Source: an uncultured Ruminococcus sp.
GTDB taxonomy: Bacteria; Bacillota; Clostridia; Oscillospirales; Ruminococcaceae
NCBI GenBank assembly: GCA_946413815.1
Contig: CAMKMD010000021.1
Coordinates: 1 to 54,341 of the forward strand
Direction: 5' to 3'
DNA length: 54,341 nt
This document shows positions 18,601 to 26,540 of the stretch, piece after piece. How positions within the stretch are numbered: the first letter of the stretch is position 1; each line of letters opens with the position of its first letter. The notes beneath the pieces are model-generated. The model was not told the origin of the DNA. It ran no database searches and saw nothing but the letters and a program-made list of their open reading frames with translations. The position numbers and the translations under genes are program-made.

Positions 18601-18715
18601 TAATCGGGCCACTTGCAGATGAACGTTGAGACTCAGCTTCTATCTCCCTAAGGATATTAGTGTTGGATGAGTCATCGGAAAGTGGTATCTTAGATTTATT
18701 TTGAAGGTTATCCAT
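15629..18715 (-). CDS. Large HerA/FtsK/VirD4-like ATPase of the mobile segment
   Basis: A 1028-residue protein. The C-terminal 350 residues are a DNA-pump-type RecA-fold ATPase: Walker A GRTGSGKS (682-689), a strand KIIVIDLGNE (about 848), Walker B LSIAIDE (about 885-891) and the conserved QGRKFHNALIGATQDY (about 909), as in HerA, VirB4 and VirD4 proteins. The N-terminal 650 residues are unassigned; a hydrophobic stretch (about 255-290) could be a membrane segment or a degenerate ATPase strand. It starts at 18715 with GGAGGAGG just upstream, downstream of the integrase on the same strand, so it belongs to the same operon. Roles could be conjugative/integrative DNA transfer or element-encoded defence; the sequence does not decide. 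Two broken copies occur in this window. Confidence 0.75.
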   Translation of the reverse strand: MDNLQNKSKIPLSDDSSNTNILREIEAESQRSSASGPITNELIHAMRNIGITVEFDQNGIPQIYDSKIVDPSKLITNPEFLRRLKGGVFISDPFESKWFFINFDSGRMRDIIPITSFIIFNITVFNHKQGEFKFLLIEFSTDTANGEKHLAVISFNNFSPKRILTNIKGLTYLSPKGEALAGPLVYSLISKYLKSNKPIYATIGPGQGWRKDHTGKFSFYPKLQYIDLIEDFLPKSIKHREAVQSTIEPTKALPVSLLSLFSGADALLVLLLWRISSMLLTFFAMNGVYPDNILVVHPTENVDFLLISSILNNVHYTNFNKVPSLGPKITELNNYLCWTNDGVVVIIDSLCADQRKKCEAGYNLLLNDVSGVTNDGDEVHHVIALVSRYADLYFPHDKFCLLEFNDDSTKYTPIQFRNACRQLDNYLTYVIEDEGTKFSNIFRHHYVDVINAVPEDIPLSKKSSYIILTTTLRTCNDIFDKQLFHVDFEKEIEKWICYQQHEMHTLDDIVCSEYSKILNQKIADNYFKIVLKPSPKEVTPFNIGKHMLIVDRVNSRIYIEPDENFLIIKNGMNSVHDSDSLTTALFNEGYLHVNEHNSKCHRLHTINAEGSIHTLYSHAISFDLITPENRQRFELIDKEAFLFKYDEIPEGFLPLIKTADGRYAGKMLRYSAEESNIYFGTGRTGSGKSWAIAQIIVMLFMLGHLVVVFDVSGSYTKEKLLKMLPTEVVEKLFKFINVGAGKDMIPVDLGSLRGCETLPDKKRAIYSVLRAAAGSLDKSTSRKLKGFLSEYLKNKEYTIDLNDLCSKLEEVPGFGAEVADCVQSVLDDIGEIGYEEQTWDDLFLQGRKIIVIDLGNEVGDSNHQLLDMMVGSLFSWQMSHDNGFLSIAIDELIDQDFSTGSPLQTIVKQGRKFHNALIGATQDYFNQGSSNLDVLKQANIKSYCRPGKSADRVAQMLGYSNAAAAGVNSFNPGDQILEFYGYNRDTGENEAIVIKGRVVDFIDTPLYKKFLEEYSKPHYPPGYYGNVL

Positions 18716-18902
18716 AAAACCTCCTCCATTTCTTGAAAAAATTTTTTATGTGCTTTTTAATGGGGTGGAGATTTAAAGCAAGTAACTGAACACCATGAAA
18801 AAACGGCCTTTTTCTGGGTGTCCAGACACGCAGTTTTCTTTTCTCCCCCATCAGAAGAGAACAGATAATTTTTTTGGAGCGGCGCAAGGCCGCTCCTTTC
18901 AT
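18708..18902 (-). CDS. Possible 64-residue basic ORF between integrase and ATPase
   Basis: Its ATG overlaps the integrase stop (ATGA), and its stop overlaps the start of the ATPase (ATGGATAA), an arrangement seen in translationally coupled genes. The product is very basic (tail KKHIKNFFKKWRRFYG). There is no ribosome site, and a GC hairpin (18876-18896) forms its first codons, so it may simply be an open spacer. Confidence 0.25.
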   Translation of the reverse strand: MKGAALRRSKKIICSLLMGEKRKLRVWTPRKRPFFHGVQLLALNLHPIKKHIKNFFKKWRRFYG

Positions 18903-20080
18903 TCATGGGTCGTAAGACTGTCGAGAAGCCTTACAGCTTCATATGCTCCCGAGAGATTTTCATGGGCGTAGAAATTCAGCGTGGTGCTGTTCTGAGCGTG
19001 ACGAAGTATCCTTGCCGTTGCCACTGGAGAAGCTCCGCTTCTTATCAGCGAGCTTGCTGCATAGTGCCTCAGGCAGTGAAGTACTGCATCCGAAGGCAAT
19101 CCAGCCTGCTCCCTGAGCTTAGTCCAGAAAGCACGATAGCGGTCGGGACTGACCATATCGCCGGTGTCCGGATCTCCGCATATAAATGGATCGGCTATGT
19201 AGACAGGGCACTTCTCAGCCTGCTCCGCCTGAGCTTTTATCGATGCCTGTATCTCCTTATATAAAGATTCGGGTATAGGCACAAGAGCCTTTGAGGCTGC
19301 AGTTTTCGGTTCGGAAAGCGTCCACGCAGTAGCGGATGAGTCTGTTACCGGTTCACGCTTCACAGCGTACTCAATATTCAGACAAGGCACTCCGTCAACA
19401 GATACAAGGGAAGACTGCCGAAGAGCCAATACCTCGGATGTCCTGAGCCCGATCGTTGCCTGAATCATGAGACCTATAGTGAAGGCATGAGAGCCGGCTG
19501 ACTGTATGATTGTCTTGACCTGATCCTCTGTGAGCAAGGGACGCTTGTGCGTCTCTGCCCTCTTCAGACGGACTCCCTCAGCCGCATTGAGGTGAGTAAG
19601 ACCACAGATGCGAGCCTGTTCCAGTGCTGCCTTCAGAAAAATGTATATATTGCGATGCGTCTTTGTGCTAAGATTCCCTCGCCCATCAAGTCTCTGAGCA
19701 GCGTTAAAAAAAATCTGCACATGATCGCAGGATAGCTTTGATAGCGAAATATCTGCGATAGAAGAGCGGGCAATATGCCCATCAACATAGAGGTTATAAT
19801 TGGCTAATGTTGATGGGCGGATATAGCCTTCGCAATATGTTGCGATATAGTGGCGCAGCCAATCAAGCAGAGTAGTTTTTGTGTCAGTAACAGGTTCACC
19901 CCTGCTGATCCTGAACTGCTGCTCAGCCAGCCATGCCTTGCAATCGGCTATATTTCGCGAGTATTTGTAGCTCTTGCGCCCCTGAAACATTATAGCGGCT
20001 CTGTAGAGCCCGTCGCTACGCAGGATGATACTTCCCTCGTGGTTGCCGCGACGGCTCCGCTTACGATGTTTACCTGGCAT
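18899..20080 (-). CDS. int: Tyrosine recombinase (phage/ICE-type integrase)
   Basis: A 393-residue integrase. The N-terminus has an arm-binding, AP2-like region (GSIILRSDGLYRAAIMFQGR), then a SAM-like core-binding domain (about 65-165). The catalytic domain carries Arg in IGLRTSEVLALR, His-x-x-Arg in LHCLRHYAAS, the second His in LRHAQNSTT, and the nucleophile Tyr in LNFYAHE. All essential residues are visible, so it is probably active. It catalyses site-specific integration/excision of the element. Start at 20080 after GGAGGTG. The excisionase gene lies 84 bases upstream, the standard int/xis order. I could not identify attL/attR. Confidence 0.93.
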   Translation of the reverse strand: MPGKHRKRSRRGNHEGSIILRSDGLYRAAIMFQGRKSYKYSRNIADCKAWLAEQQFRISRGEPVTDTKTTLLDWLRHYIATYCEGYIRPSTLANYNLYVDGHIARSSIADISLSKLSCDHVQIFFNAAQRLDGRGNLSTKTHRNIYIFLKAALEQARICGLTHLNAAEGVRLKRAETHKRPLLTEDQVKTIIQSAGSHAFTIGLMIQATIGLRTSEVLALRQSSLVSVDGVPCLNIEYAVKREPVTDSSATAWTLSEPKTAASKALVPIPESLYKEIQASIKAQAEQAEKCPVYIADPFICGDPDTGDMVSPDRYRAFWTKLREQAGLPSDAVLHCLRHYAASSLIRSGASPVATARILRHAQNSTTLNFYAHENLSGAYEAVRLLDSLTTHE

Positions 20081-20164
20081 AGGGAGGCACCTCCTTTCAT
20101 AAAAAATGCCAGTTTGACTTGCGTCAATATCTGATTTGTGATAAAATAATAAAAATAATGAATC

Positions 20165-20347
20165 TTACTCATTTTTCCTGACGGAATGATCTGCGATGTA
20201 GCTATTGAGTGCTTCTTCGGTCACCCTTATAGATCGGCCTATGCGGAAACTCTCGAGCTCGCCGCTACGTATCAATTTATAAGTGGCTGTTTTGCCAATT
20301 TTCAGAATATCCATTACATCTGGAATTTTGTAAACTTTATTAGCCAT
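20165..20347 (-). CDS. xis: Excisionase-family DNA-binding protein
   Basis: 60 residues with the MerR-like winged helix of the excisionase family (HTH_17): VYKIPDVMDILKIGKTATYK, then SGELESFRIGRSIRV. It would bend DNA at the att site and direct the integrase toward excision. GGAGG precedes the ATG. It is the promoter-proximal gene of a leftward xis-int-ATPase operon, and divergent from the unknown gene at 20490. Confidence 0.9.
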   Translation of the reverse strand: MANKVYKIPDVMDILKIGKTATYKLIRSGELESFRIGRSIRVTEEALNSYIADHSVRKNE

Positions 20348-20489
20348 TGTAGCTTCCTCCTTTCTTTATGTGATGATACTCAGCAGTAGCCGTTGTATCT
20401 GAGGAAAGTATATCATGGCTTTAAATCATTTTCCAGAAGAATTCTTTAAAATACATATTATGGATTATAGAATATTGAAAGGAGAAAAT

Positions 20490-21878
20490 ATGATTAAAAA
20501 ATTTGATCTTAGTTATGATGAAATAGATGCTGAGGAGATGTTCGGAAAAAGTACCCAGACCATCAATACAGCAATAAAAAACCTTGAGAAACGATATTTT
20601 GCAGGCAGAAACATCTTTCGCAACAAAACCGAGAAATCCGATCTGTTATTTCGGTGGGAAATCAAGAATCTGTTGTTCCTTCTTATTAAAATAGAGATAG
20701 ATAATGTATTCAGTAGTTCAAGGTCAAGTAAAACTGGAGTTACGGATATCAGTATTAAAAAGATTCTCGATACGTATGATCATACTAACAAGGAGACCAC
20801 TCTACGCAACTATGAAAGATGGGTGTTGGAACAATCCTTCAGTACAATATCAAGCAAGGAATTTATTGAAGATATTGATGCTTTTGCAAAAGCCTTAACT
20901 AATTTTTGGACTCTGGTAGCGAAGTATTATGATTTGATACCAACAGATTACTTTAAACGCGTTGTAGCTGAGATCAACTCTTTCTCCCGTGGGATAGTTG
21001 ATCATGCTAACAAGTATAAAGAATTAAATACCAACAGATTACCTAAGATTGCAGTTGATCAATACAGCGTTACTGCGACTCTTGTTTTTGGACCAACCAG
21101 GATTAATCTTGAGACTGCAGTTGTTAATGCGATTAATATAATATCTGATGCAATATATGATTTTGACAAAGACGGTTGTTGCAGTAGAAAGCAAATGCTT
21201 AAGGCTACAGCAAGTTTTAACGATACTTATATCACCATACACCAGACGCATCTTGAATATACAGATGATGGAATGTTAACTCAGGATGAAAGAGAAACCA
21301 ATGACTATGATCTTGATAAGCTACGAAATAAAGTCGATGAGCTAATGGATGATTACTGGGCGGAAGAAGTTAGAATTCGGCGTAATGAGCCAGAAGATAA
21401 CAGAAAGATTCCGGGTTTAGATTTTTACAAGCATAAGACCAATGAAGAGCTTGATGAGTTTATTAAGTCATTAAAAAAAGATGTGGAAATATACATACAG
21501 CTTTATTGCATTATAAAACTTTATGTGTCAGGTTATATGCCCAAAGAGCAATTTTACGCCTTACACAAAGATGTTTCCCGTATGAGTCTTTTTGAAAAAT
21601 ATGAAAATCTTAGATATGAATTGACAACGGTTAAATTAGCAGATCATCCTTTTCTGCCTGTGTTGTGTGAAATAGAAAGAAAAGTATGGCAGATTCTCAG
21701 AGAGAATCCCGAAGGTAGTGTTACTGACTTTAGTAATATATCAAGAATCATTTCTGATAAAGTTGATGATTTTCGAAAAGAGACAGATATCGTACGGAAT
21801 CAAACTAATACGGAGTTTGCCAATATTCAGAATATGTCATTTAACGGAGATATTCTTGACGGAGTAAGCATCTTTTGA
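20490..21878 (+). CDS. Unknown 462-residue helical protein, divergent from xis
   Basis: I do not recognise the family. The start at 20490 (MIKKFDLSYDE) follows AAAGGAG by six bases; an in-frame ATG at 20415 has no such site. The protein is almost wholly alpha-helical and acidic, with no signal peptide or membrane span. A segment resembling a calcium loop (FDKDGCCSRKQ, near residue 230) is probably fortuitous. Base composition is more AT-rich than the dockerin genes on either side, which suits acquisition with the integrase segment. Candidate roles are accessory or cargo protein of the mobile element. Confidence 0.7.
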   Translation: MIKKFDLSYDEIDAEEMFGKSTQTINTAIKNLEKRYFAGRNIFRNKTEKSDLLFRWEIKNLLFLLIKIEIDNVFSSSRSSKTGVTDISIKKILDTYDHTNKETTLRNYERWVLEQSFSTISSKEFIEDIDAFAKALTNFWTLVAKYYDLIPTDYFKRVVAEINSFSRGIVDHANKYKELNTNRLPKIAVDQYSVTATLVFGPTRINLETAVVNAINIISDAIYDFDKDGCCSRKQMLKATASFNDTYITIHQTHLEYTDDGMLTQDERETNDYDLDKLRNKVDELMDDYWAEEVRIRRNEPEDNRKIPGLDFYKHKTNEELDEFIKSLKKDVEIYIQLYCIIKLYVSGYMPKEQFYALHKDVSRMSLFEKYENLRYELTTVKLADHPFLPVLCEIERKVWQILRENPEGSVTDFSNISRIISDKVDDFRKETDIVRNQTNTEFANIQNMSFNGDILDGVSIF

Positions 21879-21930
21879 TTAAACATCCCCAAACCATCCG
21901 GAAAGTATTTATACGTGTATGATTAAAACA

Positions 21931-21959
21931 TTGACAAATATTCTCCGTTATGTTATAAT
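21931..21959 (+). promoter_or_regulatory. Perfect consensus promoter of the lectin/TSP3 dockerin gene
   Basis: TTGACA (21931-21936), 17 bases, TATAAT (21954-21959). Confidence 0.9.
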
Positions 21960-22027
21960 ACTACTATCTTAGCAGATTGGACATACCGTGCTGCGGTATA
22001 ATACTTATGATCGGAAGGGAGAATCTT

Positions 22028-25000
22028 ATGAAACTAAACAAACTGATAGCATTGCTTACGGCAATTGCTGCGGCTGGCAATGCTGGCATGACGACTGTTA
22101 CTGCTGCTGAAACTACACCACCTGCCGGAACGCTTTACGGCGACGCAAATCTTGACGGAAAGATAAACGTTGCCGATGCTGTAGCGGTTTTGCAGTTCAT
22201 CGCAAATCAGACGAAATACGCTTTGGAAGATCAGGGCAGGATAAATGCTGATGTTATCGATGCCGGAGAGGGCATAACCGGACTTGATGCCATGGCCATA
22301 CAGATGATGGATGCGCAGCTGATAAAAGCGTCTGATCTCCCCATGACGGCTGATGAAATGAAGAAAGAAACAGGCAGGAAGGAAGACAAGCCTGCTGAAA
22401 CATCTGAGCTTACACAGGAACAGCTTGAGCTTATGAAAACGAATCCGCTTATCGTCATTGACGGCGAGACGAATAAGCCCTTCATCTACGGCGACCTGAA
22501 CGGCGATATGAAGCTCGATGAGAAGGATGCCGCAGAACTCGGAAAGCTTACCGCCGACGGTGCAGAATATAACAGAATAGCTGACCTGAACAGAGATGAA
22601 GCTGTAGATCAGGATGATGCAGATATACTTGATTCCTACCTCAAGGGAGAGATACCGTCGTTCACTGTATACGCATATTACGATTCAGACAATGACGGGC
22701 TGAATGACTTTGTCGAGACTGTCTTCTTTGACACCGACAGACTGCTCGCTGACACCGACGGAGACGGTCTGACAGATGCCGATGAGATCTACTCTGCAAA
22801 TACCGATCCTAAAAACGCTGAATCTGCCGGAAACGGAGTCTCCGATGCGGAGGCCGACAACGATGAGGACGGCCTTACCAATATCAGGGAGACAGAACTC
22901 GGCACAGACCCGAACAGCAAGGATTCCGACGGGGACGGCTTTGATGACCAATACGAGATAAGCACTACAAAGACAAGCCCCGTAAAGAAGGATACAGACG
23001 GAGACGGTCTGACAGACTCTGAAGAGAAGGAACTGGGGCTTGATCCGTTAAACGAAGCAACGGACGGCACTCCCGATAAGGAGCGTATCATTACTCAGAT
23101 TATCTCCGCCGATGATCCTGTATTCAGTGAGGTAAACACGGAGGATAATGCCTATGAGCTGTCAGTTGAGATAAATGCTGCCGGTTATGCAAAGAAGAAT
23201 CTTTCGGTAAGAGAGAGCAGCTGTGCATATGTAATGCAGGATGGCTCTGCACTTGGCTTCATTCCGGAGTTAATTTACAACGATGATTACAAGGTGGAGA
23301 GCATTACCCTGAATTTTGCCGTCAGGGAACCATTCCGGGACAATGTGGGCCGCTTCTTTGACGGAATGGGCGGAGAGGAATATGTTATCGACGCAGAGCT
23401 TGACGGTATAAAGCGTCTCAATGTATTCAGGTATTTTGACAGCATCAATCTTCCTATGCCTGTATATACCGAATACGATCCGGAAAACAATATCGTAAGA
23501 GTCACGATAGACAGCTTTGAGACAGATGAAAACGGAGAGTCATACGGTATAGGCTCATATTCCCTTGTGGATCTTGAGGTATGGGGCAGACTGATGAGCG
23601 GGAACTCTGATGAGAAAGCCGATACAGTAAAGGATACTGCCGATATAGATACACAGGGATTCATAAGGCCGGCTGAAAACGTACAGATAACAGCTGACAA
23701 TACGGCAACAGTAACAAAAACCATGCCCGAGCTTTCTGACGATATACGAGAGCTGATAGAAAAGAATTACAGCTCATTTGCCGATAAGAACAGAAGGACA
23801 CCGAAGGTGCCTGTCAACAATACGAAGACACTCGTTCATCAGTGGAACGGCCACCGATATGCGTTTTATGAAACGATCTCTAAAGAAGATAAAAACAAGG
23901 ACATTGCTGAGTTATGTGAAGAAAAAGGCGGACATCTGCTTGTTGTTGATTCCGAGCTTGAATTTGATTATTTATTGAACGGAGAATCAAAAGGTAAAGC
24001 ATGGGTATTCTATAGTTTTGCCTTCCCCACAACAAATAATATTACAAGGGTTCCGCATAATGTTCTTGACTCGGATGGAATAAACGGAAATCGTGTAAGG
24101 AATTATTACGCAAATATCAAATACTCCGGAAGCATTGAATTACAGGGGTATTCCGAACCGGTTGCCGGTGCATCAATGGCATGCGAAAAGGGATATCCCG
24201 GTTACGACGCAGGCGACATCGTATATGGTTACATCTGTGAATGGGAACCTGACGATGAAATACTCGATGAGAATGTTTACTTAGTGTACGATACCTCTGT
24301 TCCGTTATCCGGGACGAAGTTCCGCTTTTCTGCCGACAGCGGTACAGATTCTGACAGAGACGGTATTACCGACTGGGACGAGATAGATCACGAGACTATT
24401 GTAAAGCTCGGAGGCAAAATAACAGATGCAGAAATACTGTGGAAAAATGCTCTGCAATATATAAACAATGCATTGGAGATAACAAACGAAAAGGCCATAC
24501 ATCTGTCCAATAAGATTAATAAGGTATTCAATGGCAACGGCGGATGCACCCCTGTCATATCTTACCAATATATGCCGGATACAGATAAGGATGGCATAAA
24601 TGACGGCGACGATCCTTTTCCTAATTCAAGTTTTAATTCACATAATAAGCCCAATGGCTTCAGTTATACGATAGGAAACTCGATAAATGATTTCCAGATG
24701 ACAAACAGGATCGAGAACGCAAAGGCTACTGAGGCTGAGGTCGAAGAACTGATCGTTAAAGAACGCTTTCCTTCAATATATAAGAACCCATACACATTAC
24801 AAAGTATCAAGAGTCGGCTTTCTTCAGATGCCAAAGCATCAATAACACTGCTTCTTGGAGCAACAGGCGATATTATAATTAAAAGCACATCATCACAGCC
24901 TTTTAATGAATTCAAACGAAAAGTCACCGATTTTGAAGAAATATCATCTTATCGGTCAGATGGTTCAAGTATTACTATTGATCCTCTAATAGTAAAATCA

Positions 25001-25582
25001 AAGGATTATCCACTTTATTTTGTTGGCGTTGAATCTGAGATATACGGCGGAAATATAGGAGATATAGATCTTGGAGTTTCGTTTTTAAATCATTATCTTG
25101 AAAACCGAGGAGGAACAGTATTATTTGACGGTTCTGAAGTCGTTGATCACACATCCGGCGGATACGAAAAATACAGATATAATATCGGATATCTGAAACA
25201 GACGATAGAGAAATCATTAAAACCCGGAAAAAGCATAGTGTTAAAATCAACACCCGATTCCGCACTCCCCGCATGGACGCAGCCTGACGGAGCTCTCCTG
25301 AATATAATTCTGCCAAATGAACTGAATGAATTCCTGGCACTCAAAGAATGCGAGGCAGTAATAGTAGCCGCGGCATCATTTGACGGAGAGAAATACAGAG
25401 CAAAAGTCAGATACTATGTCGTAGACAGATACGATTTTGTAGGTAATGCAGATTACGGCGAGGACGGTGTTATGGCAGGTATTAAAAATGATGACTATGT
25501 TCTTCTTTCATATTATGATTACGCAGAGCCATTTGACAGCATCGGAGTTTATGAGGATTATCTAACATGGAAGAAGGAGTGA
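22028..25582 (+). CDS. Secreted protein with N-terminal dockerin, TSP3 repeats and C-type-lectin-like domain
   Basis: 1184 residues from the ATG at 22028, chosen because it opens a proper signal peptide (MKLNKLIALLTAIAAAGNAG) after GGAAGGGAG; an ORF from 21977 would bury it. A dockerin lies unusually at the N-terminus (about 37-100: GDANLDGKINVADAV, then GITGLDAMAIQMMDA). A second dockerin/EF-hand-like pair follows (GDLNGDMKLDEKDA, ADLNRDEAVDQDDA). About 215-345 are thrombospondin type 3 Ca-binding repeats (DTDGDGLTDADE). About 595-740 is a C-type-lectin-like domain (WNGHRYAFYE ... GGHLLVVDSELEF ... YICEWEP). The last 400 residues are unassigned. No enzyme motif is visible. A carbohydrate- or surface-binding cellulosomal component is likely. 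Confidence 0.85.
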   Translation: MKLNKLIALLTAIAAAGNAGMTTVTAAETTPPAGTLYGDANLDGKINVADAVAVLQFIANQTKYALEDQGRINADVIDAGEGITGLDAMAIQMMDAQLIKASDLPMTADEMKKETGRKEDKPAETSELTQEQLELMKTNPLIVIDGETNKPFIYGDLNGDMKLDEKDAAELGKLTADGAEYNRIADLNRDEAVDQDDADILDSYLKGEIPSFTVYAYYDSDNDGLNDFVETVFFDTDRLLADTDGDGLTDADEIYSANTDPKNAESAGNGVSDAEADNDEDGLTNIRETELGTDPNSKDSDGDGFDDQYEISTTKTSPVKKDTDGDGLTDSEEKELGLDPLNEATDGTPDKERIITQIISADDPVFSEVNTEDNAYELSVEINAAGYAKKNLSVRESSCAYVMQDGSALGFIPELIYNDDYKVESITLNFAVREPFRDNVGRFFDGMGGEEYVIDAELDGIKRLNVFRYFDSINLPMPVYTEYDPENNIVRVTIDSFETDENGESYGIGSYSLVDLEVWGRLMSGNSDEKADTVKDTADIDTQGFIRPAENVQITADNTATVTKTMPELSDDIRELIEKNYSSFADKNRRTPKVPVNNTKTLVHQWNGHRYAFYETISKEDKNKDIAELCEEKGGHLLVVDSELEFDYLLNGESKGKAWVFYSFAFPTTNNITRVPHNVLDSDGINGNRVRNYYANIKYSGSIELQGYSEPVAGASMACEKGYPGYDAGDIVYGYICEWEPDDEILDENVYLVYDTSVPLSGTKFRFSADSGTDSDRDGITDWDEIDHETIVKLGGKITDAEILWKNALQYINNALEITNEKAIHLSNKINKVFNGNGGCTPVISYQYMPDTDKDGINDGDDPFPNSSFNSHNKPNGFSYTIGNSINDFQMTNRIENAKATEAEVEELIVKERFPSIYKNPYTLQSIKSRLSSDAKASITLLLGATGDIIIKSTSSQPFNEFKRKVTDFEEISSYRSDGSSITIDPLIVKSKDYPLYFVGVESEIYGGNIGDIDLGVSFLNHYLENRGGTVLFDGSEVVDHTSGGYEKYRYNIGYLKQTIEKSLKPGKSIVLKSTPDSALPAWTQPDGALLNIILPNELNEFLALKECEAVIVAAASFDGEKYRAKVRYYVVDRYDFVGNADYGEDGVMAGIKNDDYVLLSYYDYAEPFDSIGVYEDYLTWKKE

Positions 25583-26317
25583 GAATAGCCAGAGTTTCTT
25601 AATGATGGCAGCGGTAACTACTACAGTATCACATGGCTTACTTCTCAAAGGGAAGGCTATACATTTACCGGATGGACGTCAGAGAAAAACGGTGGTATTG
25701 GTTTATGACAAGAACGGTAAGTGCACTAATGAAGACACTTACTGGCAGGATAATACTTATCGCTACAATGGTGATCTGACAGTATATGCTCAGTGGAAGG
25801 CTGATCCTGTAACAACAACAGCAGCAGTTACGACATCAAAGATAGTAACAACTACTACAAAAGCGCTACAGTCTACTACTACAGCAGCAACGACGTCCGT
25901 AGCTCAACTGTCGATCGATAAAACAAGTATAGTACTTGAAAACGGACAGCAGTATATCATAGAACCAAATCAGCGGAGCTGGTATTTAAGTCTAATAACA
26001 AAGATGTTGCTGTTGTTTCAAAAACAGGTGTAGTGACTGCAATAGGAGAAGGAAATGCGATCATATCTGTTATCAACAGTGACGGAGACAGTGTTCAGCT
26101 AACAGTTAAGGTTATACCTGTAAGAGTATCAGGAGATGCAAACAAAGACGGCAAGGTAAACGTTTCCGATGCGGTAGCTGTTCTTTAGTACATTGCAAAT
26201 TCAGAGAAATATGTTCTATCGGAGCAGGGAACGAAAAATGCCGACTGTGACGGCGAGACAGGTATAACCGGTGGCGATGCAATCACTATCCAGAAGATAG
26301 ATGCCGGCATCATCTGA
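25583..26317 (+). pseudogene. Decayed dockerin protein (Flg_new/InlB repeat, Big_2, dockerin)
   Basis: Remnants follow one another in shifted frames: a listeria-type repeat (REGYTFTGWTSEKNGG, then a frame change, YRYNGDLTVYAQWKADP), a Thr linker, a bacterial Ig-like domain (LSIDKTSIVLENGQ, frame change, KDVAVVSKTGVVTAIGEGNA) and a dockerin (GDANKDGKVNVSDAVAVL). The dockerin is broken by TAG at 26186-26188 where relatives have Gln, then continues YIANSEKYVLSEQG to a normal end. At least two frameshifts plus one nonsense codon show it is dead. Its 5' part is missing; it may once have been joined to the gene upstream. Confidence 0.8.
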
Positions 26318-26340
26318 CATCGTGCATATAAAACAAAGTG

Positions 26341-26378
26341 CCGTCAATGCGGAGTGAATTCTGCATTGACGGATTTTT
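26341..26378 (+). terminator. Terminator after the decayed dockerin gene
   Basis: CCGTCAATGC (26341-26350) pairs with GCATTGACGG (26363-26372), followed by ATTTTTAT. Confidence 0.85.
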
Positions 26379-26411
26379 ATCTTTGAGGATTCACGGAATG
26401 ATATAGCTGTA

Positions 26412-26440
26412 TTGAAAAAAACGGCTATATATGTTATAAT
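26412..26440 (+). promoter_or_regulatory. Promoter of the beta-helix dockerin gene
   Basis: TTGAAA (26412-26417), 17 bases, TATAAT (26435-26440). Confidence 0.8.
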
Positions 26441-26540
26441 GAAGCTGATAAACAAGCGGTATGATATGCTGTCTGATGATGCTGCACATTGTTTAACAGC
26501 GTAACACTGCACTGTATGAAACAGGAAGGGAGGAATACTT

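Noticed and set aside
18876..18896. Hairpin GGAGCGGC/GCCGCTCC as terminator of the integrase gene
   Set aside because: On the minus strand it is followed by A, not T, so it cannot be a standard terminator for int; the ATPase is probably read through.
15562..21960. attL/attR repeats bounding the integrase segment
   Set aside because: No convincing direct repeat was found by eye around the segment; its ends remain undefined.
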